From Clusia tigrina (lineage: Eukaryota; Arthropoda; Insecta; Diptera; Clusiidae): a DNA stretch of 64,000 bases. A program made the position numbers and the translations under genes. The DNA is taken from the NCBI GenBank assembly GCA_920105625.2, contig OV050032.1:20789981-20853980 (forward strand), in the 5' to 3' direction. Positions 49,950-62,533 of this stretch are shown here, one piece after another. Positions within the stretch are counted from its first letter, which is position 1, and each line of letters starts with the position of its first letter. Under the pieces are notes generated by a model that made no database searches, was not told the DNA's origin, and saw only the letters and a list, made by a program, of their open reading frames with translations.

Positions 49950-51213
49950 TATCCCTCTCTATCTGATGCATGCTCTCTATCTCCCTCTTTTAGTCTCACT
50001 CCTTCTCTATGTCTGCCTCTCAGTCTCGCTTCTTCTCTATATCTCCTTTTATTACTGCTTTTCTCTCTCCTTCTCTCTTTCTCCCTCTCCTTCTCTTTTT
50101 CTCTCTCTCCCCTTCTCTCTCCTTCTCTATCTACTTCTCTAGCCTCCCTCTCTCCGTCTTCCTCTCACCAGCTCTCTATTCCTCTCCCTCTATCTCTCCC
50201 CTTGTCTCTCTCCTCCTTCTCTCCCTCTGTCTCTCTCTTCCTCTCACCCCCTCTCTCTCCTTCTCTATGTCCTTCTCTCTCTCTGCTTTTCTCTCTCCTT
50301 TTCTCTGCTTTTCTCTCTCCTCTCTGTGTCTCTCTCTCTTTCTCTCTCCTCTCGCTCTGTCTCTCTCTCGTTCTCTATCTCCTTATGTTTCTCCTTCACT
50401 CTCTCCTTCTTTCTCTCTTTCTCTCTCTGCTTTTTTCTCTGCTTCTCTCTCTCCTTTTCTCTCTCCTTTTCTCTCTCCTTCTCTCTCTCCTTCTATCTCT
50501 CCTCTCCTCTCTCTCTCTCTCCTCTCTCTCTCCTCTCTCTACTCTCTCTCTCTCTCCTCTCTCTCCTCTCTCTCATCTCTCTCTCCTCTCTCTCTCCTCT
50601 ATCTCTCCTCTCTCTCTCTCCTCTCTCTCTCCTCTCTCTCTCCATCTTCCTCATCCACTTATCCTCTCTCCCTCTCCATCTTCCTCATCCACTTATCCTC
50701 TCTCCCTCTCTCCTTCTCCATCTCCCTCTGTCTCCTTCTCCTTCGCTCCCTCTGTCTCTTTTTCTCTCTCTCCTCTCTTTCTGTCTCTCCTTCTCTTTTT
50801 CTCTTTCTCCCCTTCTCTCTCCTTCTCTCTCTACTTCACTCTCCTCCCTCTTCCTCTCACCCTCTCTCTATTCCTCTCCCTCTATCTCTCTCTCCTTCTC
50901 TCTCTCTCTCTTCCTGTCACCTTCTCTCTCTGTCCTTCTTTCTCTCCTTCTCTCTCTCTGCTTGTCTCTCTCCTTCTCTCTGCTTTTCTCTCTCCTTCTC
51001 TTAAATTTTTCCTTTTCCTTCTCTCATTGTCTCTCCTTCTCACTCTCCTTCTGTCTTTCTCTCTCTCCTTCTCTCTTTCCCTCTCTCTCCTTGTCACTCT
51101 ACCTCTCTCTCCTTCTCTCTTTCCCTCTCTCTCCTTCTATATCTCCCTCTCTCTCCTTCTCTCTATCTCTCCCCCTGTCCCTCTCCCCCTATCCCTTTCT
51201 CCCTCTCTCCCAC
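49950..51213. repeat. Polypyrimidine (CT-rich) tract, about 1.26 kb
   Basis: CTCTCTC, TCTCCTT and CTCTCCCT-type runs with almost no purines on the plus strand. A 33-bp direct duplication containing CATCTTCCTCATCCACTTAT lies at about 50642-50706. All three plus frames stay open for 300-460 codons (Ser/Leu/Phe/Pro) because stop codons need A or G. These are not genes. The tract offers many GAGA-factor-type GAGAG sites on the minus strand. Confidence 0.95.
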
Positions 51214-53116
51214 ACCCTACTTGGTAATTCCATTCTTGGATAACAAAATGACAAAAATATGCAATTCTAGTAAAAGGACTTCTAAAAGGTCCTTCAAAAA
51301 ACATTATTTAATTCACACATTGGCATTTTAACTGCTAATTGCGGGAGTATTTTTTGAAGGTGTGTAATGGAATTGAAATAATCTCACCTTCGTTATAGAT
51401 AATTACAATATGGAAAAGCAATTACAATCACATATTTTGAGTTGAAACTCAAGAGGATTTAAATTCCGCAAGGAATCATTTCCGATCCACATCTGATCAG
51501 GATTGTGTGTGTGTGCAGACGTGTGCTTACAACTAACGGCTGTGTGTTTCGAATTCTCACATTACTGCAGATCACACCCTTTGAGATTCCAGCGAGCTTG
51601 TTCCTTGGAGATATGCTGAACGTAACTGCAAGACAAGCGTTCTTCGAATACGGTCCAATGCCGCCTTCTTTGTGTATTGTTCCAAGTCATGGGTGCACAT
51701 GGCAACATGGCCAGATAACAAAATGGAAATTATACAAGTAAATTTAAAAAAATTATAAACTTAAGCGAAACGGTTTGTACGCTGCCAGCTGAAGTAATAA
51801 AAAAAGGCTGAAATTTTAGCCAGTCGGCGTAAACATTCTGCTGCGTGTGTTTTATTTATTTACGCTCGTACCGAATAAAGTGAAGGTTCCACTCTTGGGC
51901 CACAAGCGTCAAGGCAAGCTGAATTTTCAAAGCAAACCTTGCCTGCAGCACTTACTCGTGATACGAGTATGTAAAAGTACAGCGCTAAGCCATGTAAAGA
52001 ACTCTAACGTGGCTTATTGAATATGCAGCAGCATGTTGCACGTGAGTGGGCGTATGTGTGTGTGCTTATTCTGGCACATGATGTCCTGCGGCCAGCAGCC
52101 CGTATTGTGGTAACATTCACACACACACACACACACACACATGGAGCAGCGTTCTGTGATCTCGTAGCCTTGTAACGGTTGATATGTGAACTACATCCGC
52201 TGCCGCAGCGGCACAGTTGGCAATAAAACTGCGCAAAAAAGCGAGAAATAGAAGAAAAAACATTTATTTTAATAAAACAAAAAGCAAATTGCAAGAATTT
52301 TCCCCACACAAAAAGCGTACCATTTTTTCCTGCTGTTCTTGAATTTTTCGGCGGGAGGCACAACTGAACGTATGCGTAACTTTTTTTTTCAAAAATACGA
52401 CTAAAATAAATAGGAAACTATATCTATATACATAAATATATATATACATATATATATTTTTTTAAATGAAATCCACACACACACAAACAAACCAGTTTAA
52501 AGAAAGAGTTATAAAGCGTCCCAAGTTGCATGGGGCCCTGTCGCTGGCAGCGTGTGCGCCAAATAGTGCAACTGAAGTAAATGGGCTGCAACAGTTTTCT
52601 GAAATGTTTCGCGCACAGATGGCAACAGCAGCACCAGATCCAGCATCAGCACTGGCACCAGCACCAGCATCAGCTCAGCACCAAAGGGCAGCGAGTGCAT
52701 TTTATGAAATTCATAAAATAGAAAAGTGCCGCGTGCTCAGCGGCTGGCGCTGGGCACTTGTGGGTGTGTATGCTGTTGAACGGCTCTGAGGGCGCAATTG
52801 AATGGGCCCGGCAAGAGTGCTAGATGTGAAAGTGGTGGCCTAAAAGCAGATGCCACCCGTTTTTTACTATGTACCCTATGCGAGGGTAAGCGGCTGTACT
52901 GATATTGTGCAAGTGTTTGGCAAAGCCTAAAAGGAGATGTCCTCACAACTATAGGCTTATGTGTGCACTCGCACGATTCTATACAACATACTTTGGATAA
53001 CATATTTTTAAACCCGTTTCGTAAGAATTCAGAGTGCTCGCACCGATTTCCTGGAAGTGAAGTGTATATTTTGTGAAGTAATTACTAAACCCATAAAAAA
53101 ATATTATATATATATA
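51214..53116. other. Intronic DNA
   Basis: (CA)n at 52118-52142 and a GCACCAGCACCAGCATCAGC patch near 52650. No gene or transposon is recognised. Confidence 0.4.
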
Positions 53117-53383
53117 CAGCCGACCCCCTGTAATCCGGCCCCTGGCTAATCCAGTGCCCCCTGTAACCCAACATGCCAATTATGTACACACAGAGAGAGG
53201 GAGAGGGACTGCAATTCCCTCTTTCACTCTCTCACCATTTTTATAATTTGTCGGATTACAAGATACTCCTTTTAAACTAGTGCCGGACTAGAAGGAGTCG
53301 GTGACAGTACTCTATAGTCCGACAAATTCGATCATCTGACCCAGCTTGAAAAATGTTTGTCGGTTTAGCGCGAGTCCACTGTA
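53115..53383. mobile_element. 265-bp pogo/Tigger-like MITE
   Basis: It is flanked by TA on both sides (53115-53116 and 53382-53383). The ends are degenerate inverted repeats beginning CAGCCGACCCCCTGTAATCC on the left and, on the minus strand from the right end, CAGTGGACTCGCGCTAAACC (about 15/24 identical). Terminal CAG with TA target and a GAC..C..TAA.CCG pattern resembles the pogo/Tigger branch of Tc1/mariner. Internal GTCGGA/TCCGAC words pair with each other. No transposase. Confidence 0.65.
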
Positions 53384-53414
53384 TACATATATATATAATT
53401 ATTATTATATCTTG

Positions 53415-53550
53415 CATCATAATTAATTATGACTTTAAGGGGTTGGGGAATGAGTACTGAGACAAGAAGCATTTTTGAGGCCAAGCCCGGGGCAGGGTTT
53501 GGACCTGCGACCCTCTGAATGTGAGTCTAGCATCCTTACTACTAGACCAG
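53415..53550 (-). mobile_element. tRNA-derived SINE, copy C
   Basis: On the minus strand it has box A TGGTCTAGTAG (53539-53549) and box B GGTCCAAACCC (53495-53505). The body CCCGGGCTTGGCCTCAAAAA continues to CCCCAACCCCTTAAAGTCAT, very close to copy B. It lies about 35 bp from the MITE to its left. Confidence 0.8.
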
Positions 53551-56500
53551 GTAAGGATGATATACGGCTATATATACATACATATAATTAACCTGATAAA
53601 GTATTACCCAGTTCTCACAGTATGCAATTAATTATATTGTAATTTGTTTTAATTTATAATAAATTTTTTTATAGAAATAATTTTAAACAAATATTACACA
53701 ACATATTTGCTTAGGACGGCAGACTTCTCCTTGATCGTAATCTCTGCCTGTGTTGATTTCACAATTTTCGCCTGACTCTTTTGTCCTCACAATTGGTCAC
53801 GGTTGACTGGTGTCCTTTCACAACTTTCATTATGAGTTCCCTCCTATTCATCGTGGTGTGGCTGTTGTTCATAGCAAAATTCACTCCTTGTGTTTTGTTG
53901 TTTTCGCCATAAATTTGTGTTGTTGTCTTTTGACATTTTTTTAGGATAATAGTGATGTTGTCATCCTGATTGTGGCTGTTCGTGTTGCTTGCCTAACTGA
54001 AATCAGTGTTTGTGGCAGGTATTATTATCTTTATTCCGTTCTTTCTGTAATGTTACTCTCTGTAATTTTGATTTGGTGCTCATTACAAAGAATATTATGC
54101 ATTTAAACTATGTCAGTCTTTATGGTACTCGTACCTCACTTCCACGCCCATCTTCTTTTATGACCATAAAGTATGATCTCCAAGCAGATATGTTGAGATT
54201 AGGTTTGTAAGTGCCCGTCATGCCATTCGCCTTCCTAGTACCGAATTTCCAAACTACTCGTCTCAAGTGTATGGAACCCCGTAGTCGGTTCCACCCAACT
54301 TCAGGCTTTGAGCTGAATTTTTCAGTTTTTCAGTGAGTTTAGCGAAAGGAAAATTTAAATGGAAAAGAAAAATGCAGCCAAATGGCTTTTTAGTTATACT
54401 CTCTTTTGCATTGTTTTTTTCCCATTTTTTTTAAGCATTTTTTCATGCTTTTCGTATTCCATTTTTATTTTGAGTTTTTTCTTTTGTTTTTTTTTTTTTG
54501 CTCCCTTTCGGAAAGGACAACGTTTTATTTTACAAAATTAGTTTCGTTAGGAGTTTCCCGGTGTTTCGGTGTGCATTTTTTGTTGGTGCTGTGTACGAAT
54601 GCATCTTGTAAACTGGATGTGTGCGTTTTGTTTCAAATTTCGGCACACACTGATAAGGAGCGCCGCAAAAAACCGAATCCACTCAGATTTGCAGCTAAAA
54701 CTGAATTAAGTTAACAGAAGGCTCGAACATACAAACATGTGCACGCTCCACCCAAATTGCTGTGGCTGAGAGATTCTCTCGCATTCGTACGTAGTTGTGG
54801 CTGTGTAAACACATAACGAAGAGGCAAAGGAAAACAAAAGATTGATATTTCAAGTAAATGCCAAAAATCTTCGCAAGTTTGTTTATATTGAAAATATTTT
54901 GTTACCACAGTTTTATTATTGCTGTTGCTTTTTATTTGGTTTTGTTGTTGCTGGTGCGGTGGTAGTTGTTTGTAGATGTTGTTGACTATTTATTTGTATA
55001 CATGTTTGCTTAATGCACTCCTGGATTGTGTTTATTAAGAGATTCGCTTGTGTGGTCTTTGACAGTACACAAACCGAAAAATTGCTGAAATTAACTAATT
55101 TTAATCAGTTGCGCTTAGCACTGAGTTGAAATGACTTGGTTGTTTTATTTCTTCTCCAACGCGTTCCTGTTTTCGTATTGAAAACGTGTCGATATGTTTG
55201 GTGGGTTTTTTAACTACGAGTACTACGAGTTAAAGCCAGCCCCTAGGATGATTCTATGGACAATTCTAAGCGGCTTTGGTGAAGGAACCATAGGTCTATC
55301 TCGATTTTCGAGTCTCCCACTTTTCAAAAAATTGTTTCCCTATAACATCATTTTGATTCAAAATTCGATTTTTTATTCATCGTTATATTATCTTTTTTAT
55401 GTGTATATGGGGGGTTTTTGGGGTCGAGAATTCATTTCTGATCTTTATTTTTACCTATGACCACCGCCAGAGGGCGTTTCATGCATATTTTAACTATTTT
55501 TCGTCTATTTTCCGAGAAAAATTACAAGTTTTTCGGTAAAATTGATTGAAAGGCAAAATTGGCTTTGAAATTGGCCCACCCTAATATATATATATATATG
55601 ATTACGATTTCTGTGATAAACAACAACAACATTTTTATATTAATAATTGAAGTCCACAGCAAGGATTTCCATTGACCAATTCTGTAGGTGACATTTTCTA
55701 ATGTATCGTGTCGCCAAAATTCATGAGCAGTCAGCACCCTGTAGGGTAGGTTTCTGCAAAATACGGCTTGCTTGTTTTAGTAGAATTTATTGCTTTGTTG
55801 CAGCTATCCATTGCTCCTTCAGGATGACAAGCTTCGAAAACATCCTTTACTCAATAACAATAACATTCTCCCTGCCTCTAGCAAATACACAGTCATATGT
55901 GCAATGCACGTGTACACGAATGAATACTCCTAACGCTCGCGCACATACATGGACACTGAAATTACATTTTCCACCCACTTAGTCTACACTTGTCGGCTCA
56001 GTGCCAGCCGAGTGTGGCTGTGTGTCATGGGCTCATATGCGGTTGATACGTGCATGTGTGCTTGTGTGCATGGCCGCTGGGTCTGAGCCATTACCAATTC
56101 CAGTAGCATCGTTTGTTGATGGCATTCCCAATTGCATCGTTTTCAAATCGAGTCTCGAAATTAACGCTGCATTTTTATTGTGATGTATTGGCTCCCCCCA
56201 AATTCCAATATGATAGTGTGCATGCACATTCACTCATGCAAACATACATACACACACATATATATCTATATATCCATATGTATATATATGACATGCTTAG
56301 AGCAAAAACAAAATATAAAGCATTTCATCTGCGAAGTGTCTTGTAGTAGATATATGTGCTTAACATGCACATACGACAAAACATTACTCAAATTAAATGT
56401 CTTAGATTTTGCTTTTGCTCTGAGTATTTCATACAATCCTGCGGTGTAATGGCTTGACTAATGTTTAAAGCCGATTGGAGCAACTCAGACTAGTTACGCG

Positions 56501-58903
56501 TACATTGAAATTGACAGTGGGACTATTAACGAAGGGTAGAAGAAGGCTATTTAAGTATCCCCATAGTTTTTAAATTTGGAGTAACCCAATTAAATGCGTG
56601 AAAATTTGATGGAAAGTGCATCAAAGTAGTTTGTGGTGGGAGTATATATCGATGGTTTGCTGCAATACTCTCAGAAAGAACTCAAAGCTAACGGAATATT
56701 TATGTATTGGGTTTATTCTAGTCAACAAGCGATATGATATTTTGCTTTTACGAAGACTCATCCAAACGTAAGTAAGTTTTGCCACTGTAAAAGTAGTTAC
56801 TTGACAATCGGCAAGTGCACTACATCACAGCGTATGAGCACAGATAAACCGCTACACAAACTGCAGAGAAACAAATTCCCAGGGTAAGTCCCAGGGTAAG
56901 TCCTGCCAGTAGTGGTAATTCTTCTGTATAAACAACAGCACTGAAGTCAGCACTGAAGAGGCGGGGGGTTGTGTTGTTGGTTAAAGCGACAATTAAGTAT
57001 TTCGAATTTGTTTGCTCAAACGCAAATTTACAAACAATAAAATGTAAAATTGTTTTATGCAGATTTACTTGAAGAAGACATCATTTGAGTGCTCGTATTT
57101 TTCATTATTTATCGTGTGTTTATTATATGAAGTTGTGCAAGAATGTGCAATTGTTCAATTTGTTATTCAGATACATTTCCATTATTTTTAATCAATTCAC
57201 AAAAATCGAGTAAGGCCACCTCTGTAGCCGATGAAGTATTGACATACTGTTTGGTCTCGTTGCTGTCATTAATGAATTGTAGCTACTATGAAGCAAGTGA
57301 AATTTGGTCTGACTGCCAATGTGGTACTCGTGCAGTTTACTCTGTGTTTAGAGTGTTAAAGCTTTGCAGCAATTTGTGGTATGAAGCTCAGTCCAGCGTA
57401 CCGGCAGCGTACCGGCAGCGTACCAGCAGCGTACCGGCAGCGTACCAGCAGCGTATCGGCAGCGTACCAGCAACGTACCGGCAGCGTACCAGCAGTGTAT
57501 CAGTATCATGTCAGTAGTGTAGCAATGCAGTGTAGGCACATTGTTTGCTAAGCAACCACATGTGCTCACTGTAGCGTCCTTTTGATCACACAACGCAGGT
57601 GGCTTCTCTGCTACTACATATCTTGATACTCGTAGTGCATAACTAGGTGCGCCTCACACACATTACAGGTTTAATGCTGCGCTGCGTAATGTAGTGGGGT
57701 ATGTCTGGTCTGTTGTGGGGGGTCGAAGCCAATAATTAATAATTTATATGTACGCTTATGTGGGAGTACAGACCTCGGATGCAGCAAATACGAAGCATTC
57801 TGGTTTAAATAAAATCCTGTAACTAATTGGCATGTTGTTAGCTCACTGTTGCGTAAGTTTGGTCGGTCGTTTTTGGTTTTAATATGCTGTAAGCTTTTCC
57901 CTTATTTTGAAATTCGAATTTTTAGTATCGGTTTGCATTTAGCTCTGCAAATTCATTCTGCTTTCATATAAAATGTGCAAAATAATGTTTTTGTGATTTT
58001 CTACATTACACAGAACTGAGCATTATTCATCTAGTTAGGTTAACACCAGTCACAAAGGCCTAGTTATGTACATGAAGCTTCAATTGAAGATATACTTGTC
58101 AACCACTAGAGTGGGTGAGGGGGGATTTACCAAAAAAGTTCAGTTCCTTTGTAGATTGGATCAAAAAAGATTTGCACAACCTAATATAAGACATCCTTGA
58201 CGAACTGGAAGGTTTAGCCAAATCGAAAGTTGAGTAAATACGTTTAATGAACTTTTGCGTGCAGAAAGGATTGGTTCTAATCTCTCGAAAAGTACAGCAG
58301 AATGCTATTAACATCCACCCGTAGTACGGTTGGTGCGACTACTGGTGGCATCACAACGTCGTTTGGCGCGCTAATTGCTTGTACGGAGTGCCTGGGACAG
58401 AGTGAAGCCACTCCAACTTAACAATCAGCCAACCCTCAGACACCTGCAATTGCGCACCCAGTTCATTTAAATGTCATTTGCATACCTGGCGACAAGTGAT
58501 GGACACTTTTATTGTGAATTACAGCTTCAGCCTCATGCGCTGAATTCTAATTTTTGCTTTTTGGTGATTGGACACTTAGCACCACGCACACACACGGACA
58601 CACACACACCCACACTCGCACCCAGCGCCGCGTACTTACATACATGGCTGCGTACTTGTACGAGTATTACGTGTGCTTCAAATTCCAATTTCGCTGGTGA
58701 AGTGTCAAAAAAGCACGAAAGTGCGAATACGCGAAAGTGCGAAACTGCAAGAAATTCAAAAATTCAAAAACTGAAATGCTCGTCCGCCAAATAAAGCCGT
58801 CAAAAAGTCATTGACATGTGCGAATGCGTTCAATGCACTCATCCGCAAATTGCAATGGATTTGGCAGTCTATATAACTGCATACGTTGAAATGCACACAC
58901 ATC
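53551..58903. other. Intronic AT-rich DNA
   Basis: It contains an 11-bp minisatellite at 57394-57502 (listed separately) and TA-rich patches. The block 55240-55590 has A/T homopolymer-rich sequence ending GGCCCACCCTAATATATA. It reads like a transposon end, but I could not find its partner. No gene is supported. Confidence 0.35.
57394..57502. repeat. 11-bp minisatellite, about 10 copies
   Basis: Units GCAGCGTACCG and GCAGCGTACCA alternate loosely. The period of 11 bp cycles through the three frames, giving an apparent 11-residue protein repeat (SVPAAYRQRTS) that is an arithmetic effect. Confidence 0.9.
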
Positions 58904-58950
58904 TCTGCACACGCCATAGGTGTGAGTACGCGCCTATGGCCGTGTGCAGA
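58904..58950. repeat. Near-perfect 17/18-bp inverted repeat
   Basis: The left arm TCTGCACACGCCATAGG and right arm CCTATGGCCGTGTGCAGA pair with one bulged base around a 12-nt spacer (TGTGAGTACGCG). The pairing does not extend beyond the arms. Confidence 0.8.
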
Positions 58951-61749
58951 GCCTATTTGGGCCATATTGAATTGCGCCATTGTAGGCGCATTTAAAACCG
59001 ATTTTTAGGCACTCCAACGTGCACGCCAAGCGTGAGAGTGCCTTTGGCTGGGAGTCAGAGTATGTATGCGTGTGTATGCGTGTGTATGCGCGTATATGCG
59101 AGTGTGTTAGTTCTAGAGAATTTTGCTGAATTTAATTAAATAAAGATTCTTTATTAAACTCTGCAGAAGCTGATGCATGATAAATTCCCTTTTTCGTTTT
59201 GTCGGACGCTCATTAACATGTTTCCATCCGGAATGTGAACAAACCGCCAGTACCACTGCTAATTTGTCACTGCGACTCCGAAGTGATCGTTGCTATTGCT
59301 CCTCCACAAGGGTAGTGTCAGCATATCCAGGCGCAACCGCGCTGCTTTAATTGCTGGCTTGTCTTTTGTTTGCTTCATTCGGGAAAGCTGCGGTTCTTTG
59401 CAATGCCAACCGCTGAGGCATACTTCTCTAGATTGAAACAGAGACGTTCATGCTTTGGACAGTCTGTCCGGACTCACTGGGTCATTTCAGTGTTTTTCTT
59501 CTTTTGCTTTTCTTTTTTAGTGGAAAGAAGCTACCAAAACCTAACGAGCTAAATGACATTGATATGGTGCAGTGGAAACGCTTTTTTGCACTGTTACTAT
59601 GATGCATGCCACAAAATCGTTGAGCTTGCCATGCACCGTTCTCCAAAGCTTCAAGTTATCAATACCTGCTCTTTTGTTTTGTGTTCTATGGCATTGATGT
59701 TTTAGCGCTCATTGTAGCGAAAAAGGACTGAAGCTCTGGGTTTTACTATTGCCTCCAGTGAATTTACTCGTATATACCAATGCTCCCATCGGAGCGGGAG
59801 CGGTAAAAAAGTAAAATAATACGCGTATGTACGTAATTCTTCACACACATTTTGCAGTATTTAATAGCGAGCCATGATGTCATTTTCGTTAGTGGGAGGA
59901 CAGCTCATGAAATTTCTCTCAAACGTAGGACTTTCAGTGGTTCCATTGCTAACAGGGCTACCTGTATGCCGATGACTTTCATAATTGCCTACGAGATACT
60001 TGCACACTTCTCTTTAGGGCAGGCAGCAATGTTGGGATGTGCTGCCTAGCAGATATCTCAGATACCTATTGTGAAATCCTTTGAAGGATTTCAGCAATTT
60101 GGAAGTCTGAAAATGAAAAATTTCCCAAACATTTTGACAGTGAAAAAATTTAAAATTTTAATAAGTTGGTATAAAATGAATCAAAATCACGACGACCAAG
60201 GACATTCTCTCAGCGCTACTCTCTGTCTCTTTAGTTTGTGGTCAGCAATATTAAATATTTCATTGTTGGTTGGCATATTTGCTCTGCCCTTAGCCTTATC
60301 CAACCCCCTTCCTCTACCTCACATGCCGGACATAAAATGAACTGTTTGTGCGAAGCGATTTTAAGCCGAAATCCTAAAACCACAAAAGAGCTCAAATCAT
60401 GCATTATGCATTTATTCAATTAAATATCTAATTGCATTTAACTATTTGCACTCTATTTGTGTGTATTCAAGTGCCAACTGCATTGCCATCGGCGGCAAAG
60501 TGTTAATTAAAATGTGTCAAAAGCTTAAATAAACAATACAAAAAAAACAAAACTATTATAATAAAAACAAGAATAAATATAAATTTATTTTTAGCCGCTG
60601 TGTACACGGAGACTCTGTGTCCACAGCAATGGTGTCACTCATTACATTATTGAGTTTAATATACAGCCGCGCACTAACGACTGACGATGTTTCGCACGTA
60701 CCTAGTACCCAACAGGAAAAGCAGCGAGTCGCCACCACTTGGCAGTCGACCTTATCTATACTGATATCGATTTATCTATGGACTAAGCGAAACGTCCACT
60801 CGCTTGTCAGAAAACGCTCTTTCATGGAAATAAAACCAGTAAAAGACGCGGAAGTTGGATTAGGCCGACTTCGAAACACCTTATGTGAATATCAAACATT
60901 GACTCAACAAGAAGCTGAGCATTTCCCACTTTGAGCGAATATTATAATGCAATATTGCACTATTATGGCAAATTGTAATGTTGTGTGAATCTCAAGTTGT
61001 TCATATAAGTTCAGTGCCATTTTTTTATAGTGTTTTACAGGGTCATTATATAAAATTCCATCTATCTTACATGGAGTAAGCTGGTATGAATATGAGGGAA
61101 TCGTGCTTAGAGTCATAAGGTACATTTTTTATATGGAGATTCGTGTCGACCAAAATTTAGATCTATTTGGATGGATCAGATCGCGTATATTAGCCCAAGG
61201 CTTCCCTAAATATGATGTGAACCTGTTCTATGTATGTGAGGTAGGCGTGTTCTTTGTCCGATTTGGTGCCCCTAGTTAGCAATACGGTTCTATATTAAGA
61301 TTTAGACAATGAATATGTGAGTCTCACAACTATAAAACTAAGAAAAATGTACTCAAACAAAAGAATTCGACCAATCCGAGCAGAAGTGATGCTTGAAATT
61401 ATATTCTACTCGATACTGGTCAGACCTCCTTTTGAGCGTTACAAGCAGAGATCAATTGCAAATTTTTCATTTTTTGGGATATAGCTTAATAGATATAATT
61501 ATATTCAGCTTCATTCTGAATTATTCTGGAGAATTTTTTCCCCAGACCAAAATGGAAGAAGAAAATGGAATTGGAGAGGATTACAGTTTCAACACCAGTT
61601 TTTATACGGAACTGAACAACTTTCTGGCATATGCCACTTTATCCTCCTGATATTTTTACTTATTCCTCCTTTGTTTCCGATCATAATGTTATTATATTTC
61701 AGTGGGATAATAGCCTCGCATTCCAAACGCACTGTTTATTAAAAAAAAA
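58951..61749. other. Intronic DNA without supported features
   Basis: Short GTGTATGCG repeats at 59060-59095. Open frames (for example 60617-60934) have no recognisable domain, start context or splice support. Confidence 0.4.
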
Positions 61750-62533
61750 AATTAATATTAGCCACCTTGTTCACGAATGTCGAAACTCTCTGAATGAATC
61801 TTTCAAGGCACTCTCGGGTGCACCTTATCTGCGTTTCCAGACTTAGCGATATTCCAGGTAATTGCAAGCCAGACGAACTTGCCAAGGCAGGCCCGCTTCT
61901 ACTCGTACATGAAATTCAGCGCTCCATAAATATCGGTAGCCCACTGGCAACAGCCAAGCTTGATACCAAACGGATATACCTGGCTCATGCCTACGAATCC
62001 TGGGTCGACGAGGAATCCTGCCAGACGGCAAGGCGCACTTGGGCAAAAAAAGGACAAGCACAGAGCTAACCAACTCCTCGGCTCGATCGCAAATCCCTGT
62101 TGGCAACTGTGTCGGTTTTAACCGGCCACTGCATACTGGGAAAGCATGTAGAAAGACAGGGCCTACCCTCAAAAGATTTCTGCCGAGGCTGCGGTTCCGA
62201 GGAGCAGACGGTGCTCCATCTCTTATGTCACTGCCCCATCCTTACGCAGAAGACAAAAATTGGTGTCCCATTTCTCACAAATTTGACAGAGCTGTCATCC
62301 TTCAATATTACCGACATAGCAAAATTTACTAAAATATCAGGATGGTTTCCTGCAACATAATGGGGGAGTTGCGCCTTTCCCGGCGCTGTCCTTGTACTGA
62401 GATATCAGCATCTTTAAGTAAGAGAGTTTTCGTCAGTAGTTGAACAGCGCTTCTCCGTGGTATCACAACGGGCCATTAGGTGTGCTCAAGTGTGCTTTCG
62501 GTGGACTAAGTTGCCACTCCTACCTAACCTAAC
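61750..62533 (+). mobile_element. LINE 3' part: RNase H end, zinc knuckle and CCTAACC tail
   Basis: The coding remnant shows, in order, VHECRNSLNE (about 61768-61800, other frame), then DIPGNCKPDELAKAG (about 61848), then WAKKGQAQS and a TAA stop at 62067-62069. In the same frame follow VSVLTGHC (about 62103-62126), FCRGCGSEEQ and LHLLCHCP. The GN..ADELA motif belongs to the RNase H domain of I/LOA/R1-like non-LTR retrotransposons, and the LTGHC...C-x2-C...H..C cluster follows it in those proteins. One frameshift (near 61800) and one in-frame stop make it dead. The 3'UTR contains CCGTGGTATCACAACGGGCC and ends CCTACCTAACCTAACCC. The 5' end is truncated; its exact position is uncertain. Confidence 0.8.

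Noticed and set aside
49845..51243. Open frames of 460, 331 and 305 residues rich in Ser/Leu
   Set aside because: A strand without purines cannot contain stop codons, so all plus frames stay open. No protein is implied.
55194..55600. A further transposon ending GGCCCACCCTAA
   Set aside because: The right end looks like a terminus, but I found no matching inverted repeat or target duplication on the left.
62500..62533. CCTAACCTAACC as an interstitial telomere (TTAGG-type) remnant
   Set aside because: The motif recurs as the exact 3' terminus of LINE copies with a target duplication (18766-18910), so it is the tail of the retrotransposon.
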